A stretch of 64,000 nucleotides of DNA from Ciona intestinalis (GCF_000224145.3 NC_020173.2:2760496-2824495); one strand, 5' to 3'. Numbered from the stretch's first letter, positions 31,101 through 44,215 are shown. The notes: generated by a model not told the origin, from the sequence alone. Numbers and translations: made by a program.

Positions 31101-34100
31101 AAAATTGGCTGTGTTTTTAAAGTAAGTTATTTGTGTTTAACAAATTTTATATGAAAAATGTACTTCTAACTTCTATATGGGTGAGTTCCTGTAGTAAGGC
31201 ATGGCATAACCGCATAATGACTGGGGACAAAATTGTTTTTATTATCTGACTAACCTCATTTACCATATAATAGCTAGGATTGTGTGATTGAATGTTTTAT
31301 ATTTGTTTCAGCGAAATAAACTGACAGTTCCTGACCCCTAAGTAATAACTCTGGGACTTTACTTTTGCAGCCTGTAACCCCCAGCCCCAATTCTTAACTG
31401 TCTGTCTTAACAGCTTCACTGTATTGCCATGTTTTACAAACTAATTAGGTGTTTTCTTACACAGATGGAGGAAATGGTCAGTTGTACACAACTATAGAAA
31501 GACACAAATCAAAGAAAAAGTTGATTTTTGCGTCAACACGTTGAACTTTTCGTCTCGGAAACGATATTTTCACCGCTGGGTGTTAGCGTTGAGTGAATTA
31601 GGAAAAGAAAAGAAGAAAGAAAAACTTGCTGTCGAGTTTTACCGGAAAAAAGTTTCAAAAGTTGTTTTTAATGCCTGGCTTTTATTCAGGTCTGTAGAGT
31701 TAATTATATGAAGCTATTTTAAATATAATTTAATACTTTTACTGTGTTATAGATATTAACCATATAGACTTTTACTGCATTATGGATTTTGACCTTGTGT
31801 ATGAAAGTTAAACGTAAACTGTTGTTACCATGTGTATCGTTATAAGTGTGAATCAAAAAAATTGTAGCACAAATAAATTGCTGAACATTTAGGCAAAGTA
31901 TTAATTTGTAATATATTCTACACCTCAGGTTTCTGGCTCTCAAGAAGTTGTTAATGCAGCGACAAGCAAATATATTTTCATGCCAACGTATCTTAAGAAC
32001 CTCCTTTTCAACTTGGTCGAGCCATTTTAAAGATTCTGTCTCTGAAAGAAAGAAAACTGGTGAGTAACATAATATGCCTCGTTATACGGGTAACTACTAA
32101 TTATTACACCATAAAAAATTTCATAGTTTGCGTGTCCATCTTCCCCCCTAGATGTGGTGGCTTTGGCTGATAGGCGTAAAATGCCTCACATAGGACTTAG
32201 CAGATACAGAATAGTATATTTGTTATACACCATCAAAAAAACACAATGAAAATTAGTTTAAATTCATGTTTTTGTTTACGTACTGTTTTTTTTTTTTTTA
32301 ATATTTATAAATCTTCGCTAATGTAATTCAAGAGACAGTTATTATTGTATTTTATTTGTTCTAACATGTTTATATGACAAAAGGATATATTTTGCTCTGC
32401 TTTTTGTATATACATCTAACAGCAGGGTAAAAGATGCCACTCCAGGCACTCCTAAAATTACGCTTATGGTTGCAGGTGATGCGTTATGGTTATGGTCGGT
32501 CACGCTCCAAGGAAGATGCTTAGATGGTTGGAGGGCCTTCACAGCTGAACGATCACGTAAAAAACAGCGATTCGCTCAAGCGTTAAAGATGAGATCACAT
32601 GACATGGTCACGCATGGCTGCACACAAATTTTACGTTACCACGCTGATAAACTCGCTGAAAGAACAAACATGGCAGCAAAGTTACAAGTGCAGGTATTGT
32701 TTATGGTTATGGGCTAAATAGCCAGGCAAACTACTGGGCAAAATTCCCAACGCTGGAGTATATAAGTAGGTAATTTAGATTATTTAGATTGTGAATGTAT
32801 GGTCCTTGGAAAATATACTTAACGGCAATTCCTGATATTGTATGGCAGACTAAACGTTGGTCTTTTAGATGTCTGAAAGGGCAGGTTGCGTCCGGCAAGA
32901 TCACAAAAGCAAAATCCACAAGATCTTTTCACACCTATAATACAACCATATATAGAACCCATATATACATATATAGAACCCATATATACATGTATAGAAC
33001 CCATACATCCATATATAGAACCCATACATCCATATATAGAACCCATACATCCATATATAGAACCCATACATCCATATATAGAACCCGTACATCCATATAT
33101 AGAACCCATACATCCATATATAGAACCCATGTATACAGTCCATACACAACTTATATATCCACAGTCGAGCCACACAGCGTACCACCTTGCATGGAAGTAT
33201 GGAATGATATGGCTTAATAAGACCCGGCATAGAATGGATGAGAGGAAAGCTTTCCAAACCATAAGAACATGGTCTCCTCAACCAAATATGGATATTTTGG
33301 TGAAACCTTCACTACCCACTTGTACAAGGTGAGGTTTAATTTATTTTATTTCACATGCTTTGCTGTACACTGATATATAATTATGCAGTGTCAATTTTTT
33401 TTAAATGTTGTTTAGTTAAAATGTTGAAAAGACACTTTTTATTTGCAAATAAATCTAAACCTTTTGGTTTGTGGCAAGTACTGTTCTGGCTATTGTGAAT
33501 TTGTGTTATATTACAATACATACATTATTTCACTTTCGCCAATGCTCAGAGTACTCAAATCGTAACCAAAATGATAACCACTGAAATACTGAATCATGAA
33601 TTAGTTTCATTTATTTAATAAATGTTTTTATATTTTTAGTTTTGAAGTTGCAAAAGTGCGGGCTGCTCCAAGACTACCTGATTTTCTTGACGAGTCGTTA
33701 AATCGTGAAGGATTATTACTCAGCAAATATTCTACCTCACATGCAACCCATGACGACAGAAATGATGACTTTGCAGTTTCACGAACGATGATAAATGAGA
33801 AAGTTGTTTCACATGATATCTACGAATCACGTGATGGAAATCATGAACCTCAGATTTTGTTGCCACCATCAGCTTTCACACTAAATCATGGTGAACAAGA
33901 TCACGCCGGTGATGCGAATCACATTCATGGTTCGAATCATGGATATGAGTGGAATCATATGAACACTAGGGAAAGTTTCATTCAAAGTACATCGTATCAC
34001 AACGATAAATTGAATCACGCTCATGAAGATGATCATGAAAACAATCATGGTATGAACCTCTCACATAATACACCTACTAATCATGGTGATTATGATTATC

Positions 34101-35412
34101 ATATGAGCAAGACTCATGACAGAACAAGCCAAACTTTCCTTATACCACAAACTCCTGTAAAATTCATGAAATCACGAAAAATATCCCGTGATTCGGTCGG
34201 GAACTCTGGTGATGGAAATCCTGGTTCATCATCAAATAGTTCATCGTTTTCATCACCTTCTCATGACCGTGAAAACTCCTCTCATGAGTATTCATATGAT
34301 CAAACCTCAAGCCAACATCCTACATCACAAACATTTATTATTACATCACAAAAGGATGACCCCTCCTCTACTTTTATTGCCTCAAAATCACGTGATTATG
34401 ACCTGGAGTCTCATGAGTCATCACAAACTTTTATAAAAATTCCTTCCCGCGATTTTGTTCATGAAACATCACAAACTTTCAGAAAATCTCATGATTCACC
34501 AACGTTATCACGGGATCCAGTTCACATAGAACTGAAAAACATTCATAAAGAATTACAAGAATTTCAGAAGTTAAAGCAACAACTAAAGTAAGAAAAGTTA
34601 TTTATCTTATTTAGTTGTGCATCCAGTTTTCACTGCTGGTAACATAAAAATTAGGAGTAGCCTTTTATGCTATCGTGTAAAAGCTTGTAGAATGTTTTTC
34701 AAGCTCTATGCAGCGTGATCCAGCTGCCAGCATAAATTCATAAATTAATAACAAAACTATGTTGACATACAAAAAGGCATCAATTACTGGGACCCTGCTT
34801 AATCAGAAAGCCTAAACTTAAGTTACCCAGTGTTTTTTTGTTGTTCTATTCTATATGGGTTGGGTCTTACAGCAATGCATGCCAAACAATAATATAGGCT
34901 TGATATATTTATGCAAAACTCTTATTTATATTTACAGAGTATTGAAACAACAGCGAAATGTTATGTTAGATTGTTACGAACGTAACACAATGAACATACC
35001 ACCTACTTCTTCATTGGATTTCAATATTGTGGAAGTTGAACTACAACAGGTCGGTTGTTTTGGTATATTTGTCGCTGTGGCTCAGTGTTTAGGTGCCTGT
35101 ATTGTAACCAAAGGCCCAAAGGGTACTGGGCTTGGTGCTCAACACTGGTAGGCTTAATTGGCATTACTTTAACTCACTAATTGGTTGTAGTGTTAAAGTA
35201 ATGGGCTAACTCTGGACTAAATCTCAGCTTCCATAGCCTATCACGCTAAATAGAAAACTTTAAAATTTTGAAAGTTATCCTTATTATCGTTTACTTATAA
35301 ATTTCAGATCAACAAAGAAATTGATTCGATTTCAAAAACTTTAATTTTACGAAAACCGGAAATTGAAAATCTTGCAGTGAGGGTTCAGGTGCTTAGCTCA
35401 AGACCAACTTAA
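25199..35412 (+). CDS. SFI1: SFI1 homologue, centrin-binding spindle/centriole protein
   Basis: Exons: 25199-25449, 25687-25899, 25976-26111, 26454-26633, 26925-27172, 27611-27779, 28045-28137, 28510-28608, 28880-28985, 29266-29357, 29421-29502, 29874-30052, 30217-30403, 30946-31121, 31465-31689, 31929-32059, 32476-32693, 33165-33328, 33640-34587, 34938-35049, 35308-35412. The block PVDYTWNRGGRLKEIRIR then RKFLNLWKRKTFGRV is nearly the same in human SFI1. It is followed by some 20 helical repeats with the L-x-x-W-K/R spacing that bind centrin (FNSWLQYI, FKTWKIFV, HHFHIWATK and others). All junctions are in phase except exon 8 (28510-28608), which enters in one frame (TWMTWKTT) and must leave in another (LEEIEEKDLYELSQIAHQHH). 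The summed length is one base over a multiple of three, so exon 8 carries one surplus base or two missing ones. Expected protein about 1370 residues. Exon 19 is a His/Ser/Asn-rich tail with SQTF repeats. SFI1 lies at centrioles and spindle poles. Confidence 0.9.
28300..28380. repeat. T-rich and (AT)n simple repeat in SFI1 intron 7
   Basis: A run of T tracts interrupted by about ten AT dinucleotides (28335-28355). Confidence 0.8.
32947..33140. repeat. 21-bp minisatellite, about nine copies, 5' of SFI1 exon 18
   Basis: The unit ATAGAACCCATACATCCATAT recurs every 21 bases from 32952 (32973, 32994, 33015, 33036, 33057, 33078, 33099, 33120), with early units reading ATATATACATAT instead. A period divisible by three and lack of stops keeps most frames open on both strands. 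Its last copy ends about 25 bases before the exon-18 acceptor (33164). Confidence 0.95.
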
Positions 35413-36437
35413 ACAAGTTATTTGTTTAACTTAAGTTTATTTAAAAAACGATAAACTATTTTTACCACTACATCATAACCTGCTGCTGTTGCTACTAGGC
35501 ATAATATATTTTAAAACTGCTATTCTGGTAAAAATAAACTTTTTGTAACCAATTTTTGTTTTTTTAGTCTTGCTCAATGGCAGACAAAACTATGGTTACA
35601 ATTACATAATATATTTTATGCTTATTTTGATACCAGAAGAACAGTTTTAAATTTATTTTCTTCGTAGTTTGTTAAATATTTCAGATATTTAATGCCTAAA
35701 TTCGTATTTTTGTACACTTTATAAGATGTAAAGCATTTATGAAGATATAGTTTTGTTTACACTTTTTTTTAAATTTCTTGTAAGTAGGAGGGTTCTGAGT
35801 TAAAAGCTTTTTGTAGATTAGTTTTATTTACAGCCCAACGTTTCTGTGTGATTTTTAAAACCTATACCTTGTTAAAAATATGGTTACAGATATTTAAACT
35901 TGAGTTTCCAAATCTAAAAACTAACCTAAAAAATCTCTGGCAAAAAAATTCAGTAACAAATGCTACCAACTCTTTTTAACTTTAACATTCCAGTGTCAAC
36001 TCTATGGCATTTGCCAAATGCCACCGTAAATTTCAAATTTGTTTTTGACCTACATTTTTAGTAATTCATAAGTTCATGTAAAAATGTCTGTATATTGCAA
36101 GTTGTGTATTGTAAGAAGTGCCAAAGTTGCTGTTCCTTGAAACTTGCCTGTGTGTTGAGTTATGCAGTGTTATATATGCAACCTTGTGTGCTGTGTAGTA
36201 CTATGTATCAAAATAAATTTTCTAGTTAGATACAACCTGTATTTGTTTATGTATACCACAGCTGTTGCTCCTAGGCATATTATATTTTCCAAGAAATTTT
36301 CTCTTCCCCAAAAAAGATTTTATCTCCTGTTCCCTATGACAAGAAAGAGAAAAATGTCAGTTTTAAACCCCAGTTTGCAAAACTTTTAAAAAAAAAACTT
36401 TGTAATTTACAGAAATAAAAAAATAAATTTACAAAAA
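35413..36437. other. Convergent 3' region between SFI1 and the TMEM232-like gene
   Basis: AT-rich 3' UTR and spacer DNA. An AATAAA suited to SFI1 occurs near 35531. A GCTGTTGCT-CTAGGCATA phrase occurs twice (35484 and 36252), suggesting a small dispersed repeat. No coding signal was seen. Confidence 0.5.
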
Positions 36438-39400
36438 TTATATTTGATAAGGAGCCAGGTTGGCCGTCGGTCTTCCTTTAAGTTTCTCTTTTCTTTTTTC
36501 TAATATCTCTCTATCTCTTATTTCTTCTTCTTCCCTTTCTCTCTTCATTTCTTTGATTCTCTCATCATCTTCCTTCTGTAAAACATACAATCAAGGATGA
36601 AGTCCTAGGATATTTAAAGAGCAAACATTTCAAAACTAGAAATAAGTTCACAACAAAGCAATTCAATTTATTACAATCTAGGTTTAAAGGCCTCGCAACT
36701 ACCAGAACGAAATTCCGGTTAACTTAAAATATTTATTGGGTCTCTGAAATTCAGCCATGGAAATATGTATAGCATTGTAGGATGACAAAAGCAAAATCTT
36801 GCTATAGGAATGCATGAAAATTGATGAAAATTCATACATTTTGTTGTCGCATAACTTCTTTTCTCCACTGGTCAGCAATCACTCGATTTAAATCCAATGA
36901 CGTTCTTGCGTTAAACTCTGGGTTTGTATTTTCAACTGAAGTGTGGATTAAAAGTTCTTCTCTGGAGTGGAAAGAAAATGAGAAATGTAAGTTTTTTCTA
37001 CCTAAGCCTAGATTTAAACCTGAGATGATTGGTTCTCCATCTGGGCCTGGACTTAAACCCCTGATGTCTGGATTTTCAACCCTGGCCTGATTTTTACCTT
37101 AGTATGTCAGAGTTTCAGCCCTAGCCTATATTAACTTATAGGATCCCTGGTTTTCTTACCCTTTCCTTGATTCTTACACAAAATACCTAAACTCCCAAAT
37201 GCATTTTAAACTAAACAACATTAAACAACTTATACTTGATGGTTGGCCTTGAAATTTTTACAGAACGTGGAGTTCGAGGTTTTCTCGGACTTGGTGTGTT
37301 CCGAGGTCCGACTCTTCCACTTCTGGAAGCGGGGGGAGGAGGAGGAGGTGGGAGAAGATAAATCTCACTCAAGGATTCAGCAATCCTCTTCCAAACACTG
37401 AAAGATATAGTTGGAACACCCATGTTATAACGTGTTATGTTGTTTTTAAGCCATGCCAGGATAAACAAGTTACATTCATACATATTGTTAAAAAAACAAT
37501 TTGTTGTGTGGATTTCCAGAGAGTGTTAATTACTCAGTGTATAATGTACTAATACAACATTTATAATAATACATGATTTTTAAATGCAGTTTTCCTGGCG
37601 TATTGATATTTACGATTCTGTCTTCTTTACAATTTTATTGTAAATTCACTTTGCGAAAAGTTAACAGAATGTGTACAATGTATTTACGATTGGTGCAAAT
37701 ACACAGCTGCCACTATAATGTTATTGCTCTTATTAAACCTTGTTGTTGGGTTGTTGTTGATGTTGATATTTACAAATTCAACTTGAGCAACACGTATCGC
37801 TTCCAATACTCGAGATTCACTGACGGGAGATTCCTATTGGTCGGAATATTTAGAAGTTTGAAACATTTTAGAACATATTATGCTGTAACCAAGCAGCTAC
37901 CTCACAAAGTATATCTAATCTATGAGGGTGAGGTCTTAGTCAAGGACCTAGGATTTTAGTCTAGATTTGGCCAATCACCCCGCAAGAAAATATACTATTC
38001 TGACACAAAAGGTAATTTTCTGCGCCAAAAACGACTAAACTTTCTACAAAGCAGATAAAAAAATGTTTTTCTAAAATATTTAGAATAGTTTAAGGTACAC
38101 ATTCTATTTAATGAGAATAATGAATGAAAAATTTAGCATAAATTACATATATTTAACAAGAATAAATAAGCACAAAAAGCAGAGTTGTATAAACCTGCAC
38201 AGCCAGCATTAACGACCAAGCTGCAGATCTTGACCCATGTTTCATTTCATTCCCTTGTAAAGCATGAACCAACTTTGATACCGCAGATAAAGCCCCGTAT
38301 CGCAGTTTCCATGTCCAATCTACTTTCTGGAATGGTTTTCAAGCATTTAAGTGAAAATTCCAACTCTGGCATAAACATTTTTATACATGATCAGTAACAT
38401 ATGGTGCCAAGGAGGGCAGACCAGTACTGAAATTTTTGCACTGAAACAACCAGTAAACTTACAACTATAATAATAACTTTTATTTGTCTTTTCGATTATG
38501 GTAGCAATAGCAAAGATTTAGAAATATTTTAAACGAAAAGACAGGATATAGCGACAAAACAAGAGTTGTTAAAACACGCTCACAGTTAAAAACATATTTA
38601 CATTTAATTGGAAGAAAATAAGCTGGGTCGCTACAAATCAATAAGGCAAACTATATTTTCAGACATTTTAAAATAGAGATCTAACTTGCCTTGTCCTTGG
38701 CTTTTAAAAAGGGCTTTACTGTACAATATGGCAAAACCACCTCCATTTTAAATGGTTCATAAAACAAACAATTTCCAGGAAAAAAAATTCACACTTATTA
38801 CCTTCATATGTTCCACAATGTCCCCTCTTGGTTGTGCGCCTCTATATTCCAACATATCTACCAACGCACAACTCTCAACGCATGGGTTAGCTGCTCCAGC
38901 TCGAAATGTCGTAACATCAGCGTCCTGCCACTTACCAAGCAGTGCAACTTTCATGATGTCGGTCGTTCCCGCATTAAGACAAATATCAGCAAGTATTTGT
39001 GAATACTGGTATCCTGTTTCCCAACACCAACTACCGATTCCAAATGTTGGGCTCTGTGGAGGTAGAGAGTAACTTTATTAACTATGTGGTTTATTGTCTC
39101 ATAATATGAGGCCAAAGCCAGGGATGTAAGTCTATTATCTTAACAGTCACGGTGATACCATCTAGACCAAACATAAACAGTTTATAGACACTTAATTATA
39201 GAGATTATATTTTATAAGAGTGCCTTCAATGAATACTTATAAATAATATATTTTTATAAGATTCACTTTATAACAAACCTGGTTATTCCCAGCACTTTGC
39301 TTGATCCCCAACTGATGAATTGAGTTATTCAATTGTTCAACACTCACTGTATGGGCACTGTTGAAATAATTTTATTATTATCCACTGTAGTTGCTCTCAG

Positions 39401-42400
39401 GCATAATAATATAATATAATGTACCTTACAACCCAATATTGCTGAGCATTTCAAAATTGGTATCATTTACCTATAAACAATTTATTATTTCTTTAATATT
39501 TTATTCTCATCCAAACACTCCTTGCCCATCACTTGGGATTTGGTTGTTTGTTCCCTGAACATATCATGGGGGTCGCGTCAATCGTCATGCGTCGTGGCCA
39601 CAACCACGTATGCAAGAAGTATGATGCGTATAACATGTTTCATGGTCACATCTTTTTAGCACGAATAATGTTTAAGCTTGACTAAAATTGACATGCATTT
39701 TTTACCTTTCGCTTATAAAAGTTATCTCTTCGTTACTTTGCCCCATTGTCTGATTGATATCCTCCATCATTCCTTTCATCTCTTCTTCAATCTTCTTTCC
39801 CAAGTCATCCTTATCACTTGTAGCAGGAGCAGGAGGATGCAGGTCTGTTCCGGACCTTGTGGGAGCCGTTTCCGGAGCAGTATTGATGGGGGGAGGAGGA
39901 AAATGATCGATCGTCGTTTCAAATCTTCCTTCAGATGTTTGAGTCACCTGGAGGTTAGGATTAAAGGATATTAATGAAGGTAAAAATGATGTTTTCTTTA
40001 CTATTGGGATATCTGTATATAATACTGTGGGGTAAGACGGAACACCTTTAGCATACAATATCCAATACCCTGATCGTGTTTTAAACAATTAACAACAATC
40101 TAAGAGGAGTCGTGAGGATACGATTTTACAATTCTTTAAATGTTCTTTGTTCACTACCAAATAAGAAAATAGAATGATAAGGTGTGCCATCTTTCCCAAC
40201 CCTTACTATATATACATTTGAATGAATAAATAAATGTAACTTATTTGCCCTAGTGTGGCAGGGAAACAATGGTTGTTATAACACAAGTGTTATGTTCCAC
40301 ACCTTGTGACCACTAACAGGTTACCAGGTATGTAACTTGTTATTTTTTCCCTATTTCTAATTTCTCTCTGGCGGCCAATTTTGGCAACCCTTTAGTGACC
40401 ATCAGCAACCACAATTAAGTGACACACACGCACACAATTAATATATTATAAAATACATCAAGTTTTACCCTAACACCTCTTGCTAGATCTTGCAAGCAAC
40501 TTAATGCAGGTGAACTAATCTTGGATGCTTCAGCTAATATTGAGATAGCTACATAACCATCAACCCTGTGGATTATACAGTATGTGATTGATTATGTGAT
40601 GTTTGTATTATATATGGGTGAGGTCCCACCATGTGGCATTCTATGGGACCTCGTATTTAAGGCTTGTCTAAAAACTTTATTGTTTCATAATAGCAATAGT
40701 TATTTAACTTATATGACTTGCCTTGATGCACATTTTACGTATTTTTTTTATTTAAATCTTTGTGACTCACTATGAGAAACATGTATGTTAGATTTGGGTT
40801 TAAAACCAAATTAATGTTTTAATGATTGCATATTTTAACGACTGAAAATATGATTTCTTTATAGTAAAAGTGATAAATTCTTTTTGTTCAAAGAGATTAT
40901 TTCATGTTACATCATACTTACCAGTCATTGTTGCTTAGTTCCTGTGATGCTAACAACATTTCAACGATTGCTCTCTTGACACCAATATTAGTAGTTGATA
41001 CGCACTTCCATAAACATAGTGCACGAAACACACAAGCTGCTAATGCTGGCACAGATTCATTGACATCATCTTTCTACAAAAAATAAATAACTATCACTAA
41101 TATTTTTTGACTTTATCGAAAAAAAGAAGTAAAAAAAGTTAAAAAATACGGATAAAAAAACCCATCATATTCTGCTTAAACTACCCTCTACAGAACTAAT
41201 TCAAAATAATATTTTCCATAGGCCTTATGTGACATGTTTTACGTGGAAAAATTAAACCTCAGTTTGCTTTTGCAATAAAAGAAATCTAGGTGACTTTCAG
41301 GGCTAATAGATTTTTAGCAACAAAATCAATTTTACCGAAACAGTTTTTGTAGCATAAGGTCCGATTATAATTTCCCCCACTCTACTTATGAACCTCACAC
41401 ACAGCCATACACCAGGGTAGCATTGATAAGATGATTGGTGTTCCTTTATTCCATCCAAATAGGTATTTAATCTTGTTTTAAATTCGGCTAACCCACGCAG
41501 GTGTCCGGATAAATGGTGGAACAAGAGACGCGAGAATACAAGTTGAGCCATCTAAAGGGAACTTTGGTTATTTTAATCTTCAGATCTGTACACAATTTAA
41601 ATTAAGGTGAGTTTTTATACGCTGTTAGTGCCAGGCATATTACTAAGTCAATACAGTTTCTATGGCAGTTTATAACATAAATAAAACTTTTCTTACAAAG
41701 TAATAAATCACTAGAGGAACTATATTATTGGGTAAAGTGGGTAAATTTTAATTGAATATTTATGCAGGGCGTAAAAAATATTTTGAAAGAATATCGTTAT
41801 GTATATACCATAAAATATTTCAATATTGCTTTTAATTTATAAAAACATAAATTTGTGTTTATATATAATTGTTTATTTGTAAAAATGCGAACTACGATAG
41901 CACGACCCTTAGTTACAATAACAAAGATTTAACTCTGACCTTAAGTAATTTCACTTCTGCAGCTCGGAGAAAAGCTTGCTTTAAAATATCTGTTCTTAAC
42001 CAATATAGAGCACTCTCAGCGAGGAAGAATAAAGTTGGAATGTTTTCTTCATGTAAGGGAGCTTGGTCCAATGTGGTGCATAGAATGTCAAAGCAGTCTG
42101 GGAGTAAAAAAAATGTTTTATATGTAATTTTAAAAAAATGTTTTATATGTAATTTGCTGTATAACTTAAACTTAAGCAAGGGTTTTATACAATATCACTT
42201 TAATAGTACTCAAACACCATAGTAATAAGCAGTAGAGGTTAATGGTTTCTGTAAACGACATGTGTTTCATTGGCCAATAAAGCGTACTTTTCAGGCGTAC
42301 TTTTTTCTACAGGCCGTACTTTTTTCTACAGGCCGTACTTTTTTCTACAGGCCCAATATAGCATACTTTTCAGGTGTTTTTTATTGTTGGTTTTTAAACT

Positions 42401-43750
42401 TATTACATTGTGTTGATGCATACCTTCTTGTAGTTTCCCTTTACACTGAGCAAGTATGGCCAACTCTGACCAAGCTAATGGTAAATCAACATGGTCACCT
42501 TCACCATAAGTTGAATAACCACACCGTCTCTGTTGTCATAAAAAGCATTGTTAAGATACAGTAGGTTGGGAGAAGATGGAACACCTTTTTATTGTATTTT
42601 CTCTTCAATTTTGGTGGTAATGAAAGAATATTCAAAGAAATATAAAATCGTATCTTAACAGCTCCTATAGAGCGTTGTTAATTGCTTAAAACACAATCAG
42701 GATATTTGGCTATTATGTGCTAAAGATGTCTCATCTTTCCCACCCTACTATAAAAGAACACTTTATAAGTTTACAAATAAAATCATTTTATAAGTTTACA
42801 AATAAAAACATTGCTGGTGCCCCACTTTTCTGAATCAATGTTATATAATATATCTAAAAAATTTTTCTTTAGCTTTTACCACAGTAGCAATGCAGAACCA
42901 TTTTCAATTTGAAGGCGGACAATAAAATGACCACATCCTTATGGGAATGATGGCTACAATAAAACCTATGTTAATTCATATGTTAGTGGATTAATTTGGG
43001 AGAAATAGAGCAGAACTAGCTAGTAGGAACAGTCAAAAAATCTAAAACAATTTATGTTTAGCATATTTTTTCGATGACACAGTGAACAATATGTAACTCC
43101 CAACAGTAAGCATTGATCTTCAAACCTTAGATCTTTGGATCATTTTATCCGCTCTATCTCTGAGGTGTTCTTTCTCTTGTATCCCAGAAGCATTATATTT
43201 GTGAACGAATTGTTCGGAAACTTCAAGGGGGTTTGTGTAACTTTGTCGCTTGTCTGATTCTTGTGGTTCATTGTAAGATTGTCGAATCAAGCGTTGCTGA
43301 AGCTCTAATCTTTGGCTGTGAAACAATTTTTTGGCACTAGTGAAGAATCCTTCGGTACATAGCAGAATAGGCTGGTGGAAAGTGTTAGAGGTTGGTGGTT
43401 AGGGATTGATGGTTAGGGGGTTTGTGGTTATAGAGGTTAGGGGTTAATAGTTATAGGGGTTAGTAGTTATGGTTAGCAAATAAGGTGGGGGAGATTCTTC
43501 ACTAGCACCAAATTTGTTGTGAGTTTTATTGCAGTGTATATATAAGAGATACCGCAACTAGTGTAAGTTATAAAATGGCTTGTTAATGATTTAGGATAAA
43601 AAAAACAAATCCTATTTTTGAATTATAACTATAGAATGTACCGGTTTTTCATACTAATTGTATTAATATTTTCTAAACGTTTTTCTCAGTAATTTACCTG
43701 TGAGAAATTATTCCAAATTTATGCACAACTGGAACTTTTAAAATTGGCAT
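36438..43750 (-). CDS. Helical/armadillo-like protein, probably TMEM232
   Basis: Fifteen minus-strand exons close in phase: 43750-43698, 43315-43126, 42529-42424, 42097-41940, 41551-41336, 41073-40922, 40565-40469, 39947-39706, 39357-39279, 39053-38802, 38326-38195, 37833-37739, 37397-37236, 36961-36838, 36575-36438, giving 731 residues. The start reads MPILKVPVVHKFGIISHS. The middle is alpha-helical, repeat-like sequence with no clear signal peptide. There is a proline run (LLPPPPPPPAS) and a charged coiled tail (KEMKREREEEEIRDREIL) ending LAPYQI. Length, N-terminus and helical make-up recall TMEM232, a protein needed for sperm formation, but I am working from memory, so the name is tentative and the symbol is left empty. 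The exon 37833-37739 was added because without it the phases at 38195/37397 do not join. The model shares a 465-bp divergent promoter with C8orf82. Confidence 0.75.
40019..40211. mobile_element. MITE-like copy in an intron of the TMEM232-like gene
   Basis: Left end TACTGTGGGGTAAGACGGAA, right end TGTGCCATCTTTCCCAACCC. Same inner phrases as other family members (CCTGATCGTGTTTTAAACAA). Confidence 0.7.
42274..42375. repeat. Short tandem repeat of CGTACTTTT(TTCTACAGGC) units
   Basis: Three adjacent near-identical units of CCGTACTTTTTTCTACAGG (about 19-22 bp), flanked by shorter GTACTTTTCAGG variants. It lies in an intron of the TMEM232-like gene, and each unit contains an acceptor-like CTACAG in the plus direction only. 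Confidence 0.8.
42556..42753. mobile_element. MITE-like copy, inverted, in an intron of the TMEM232-like gene
   Basis: Left end CAGTAGGTTGGGAGAAGATG, right end TCTCATCTTTCCCACCCTAC; the inner part is the reverse complement of the 40019 copy (AATTGCTTAAAACACAATCA). Two inverted copies 2.4 kb apart in one gene could pair in its pre-mRNA. Confidence 0.75.
43380..43490. repeat. G/T-rich degenerate GGTTAGGG-like repeat
   Basis: About a dozen imperfect repeats of GGTTA(GG/T)G, such as GGTGGTTAGGG, ATGGTTAGGGGG and GAGGTTAGGGG, in the plus strand of intron 1 of the TMEM232-like gene. Reminiscent of interstitial telomere-type sequence but too irregular to be sure. Confidence 0.6.
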
Positions 43751-44215
43751 TTTGGCAGCTGTAATTACTTAAAAATACGAACACATTATAAAACCAACAT
43801 TCTATATTAATAAAGATAATTTTTTTCAATAAAAATATCGGAAAATTCAGACTTTAGAGTAAAACTTATTTTTCCTTGAAACGGCTTCGGGGTCCATAGT
43901 TACAAAAATTTCTGACTTTCAGTGTTGCACGATTTCAATTTATTGTTTCAGAGCAATTGTAATAAACATTCTACAACGTCATTTGTCGGTGTGTATATTT
44001 TACAACGTGATTTAAACAAAGTTTTTAACTTTTAAAAATATAAAACCTGTCTTTTTTTATGCAAACTATTTACATTCTGGTCACAATTTCAAAATCACTC
44101 GTATGTGAAGTTTCGATCACGTGTTAATGTTTTTATTTTACGCATGAGTGCGACCGGGGTGTTAATCCCGATTTCCATTTTGTTGCGCATTTAAACATTT
44201 AACACGGCAATTATC
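43751..44215. promoter_or_regulatory. Divergent promoter region, TMEM232-like / C8orf82
   Basis: 465 bp between two divergent ATGs, with no open exon in it. It holds CACGTG-like (ATCACGTGTT near 44117) and ACGCATGAG motifs. No TATA box is clear. Shared promoter use is inferred from spacing. Confidence 0.45.

Noticed and set aside
32869-32940. Possible extra SFI1 exon after TCTTTTAG (MSERAGC...)
   Set aside because: It opens in phase with exon 17 but has no donor before its stop, and exon 17 already joins exon 18 in phase.
32795-33281. Several long open frames on both strands across the 21-bp minisatellite
   Set aside because: They exist because the period is divisible by three and the unit has no stop. 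None resembles a protein family, apart from the true exon 18 at the right end.
41869-42222. Plus-strand frame of 117 codons opposite the TMEM232-like exon 4
   Set aside because: It is antisense to a phase-supported coding exon and contains no recognisable domain.
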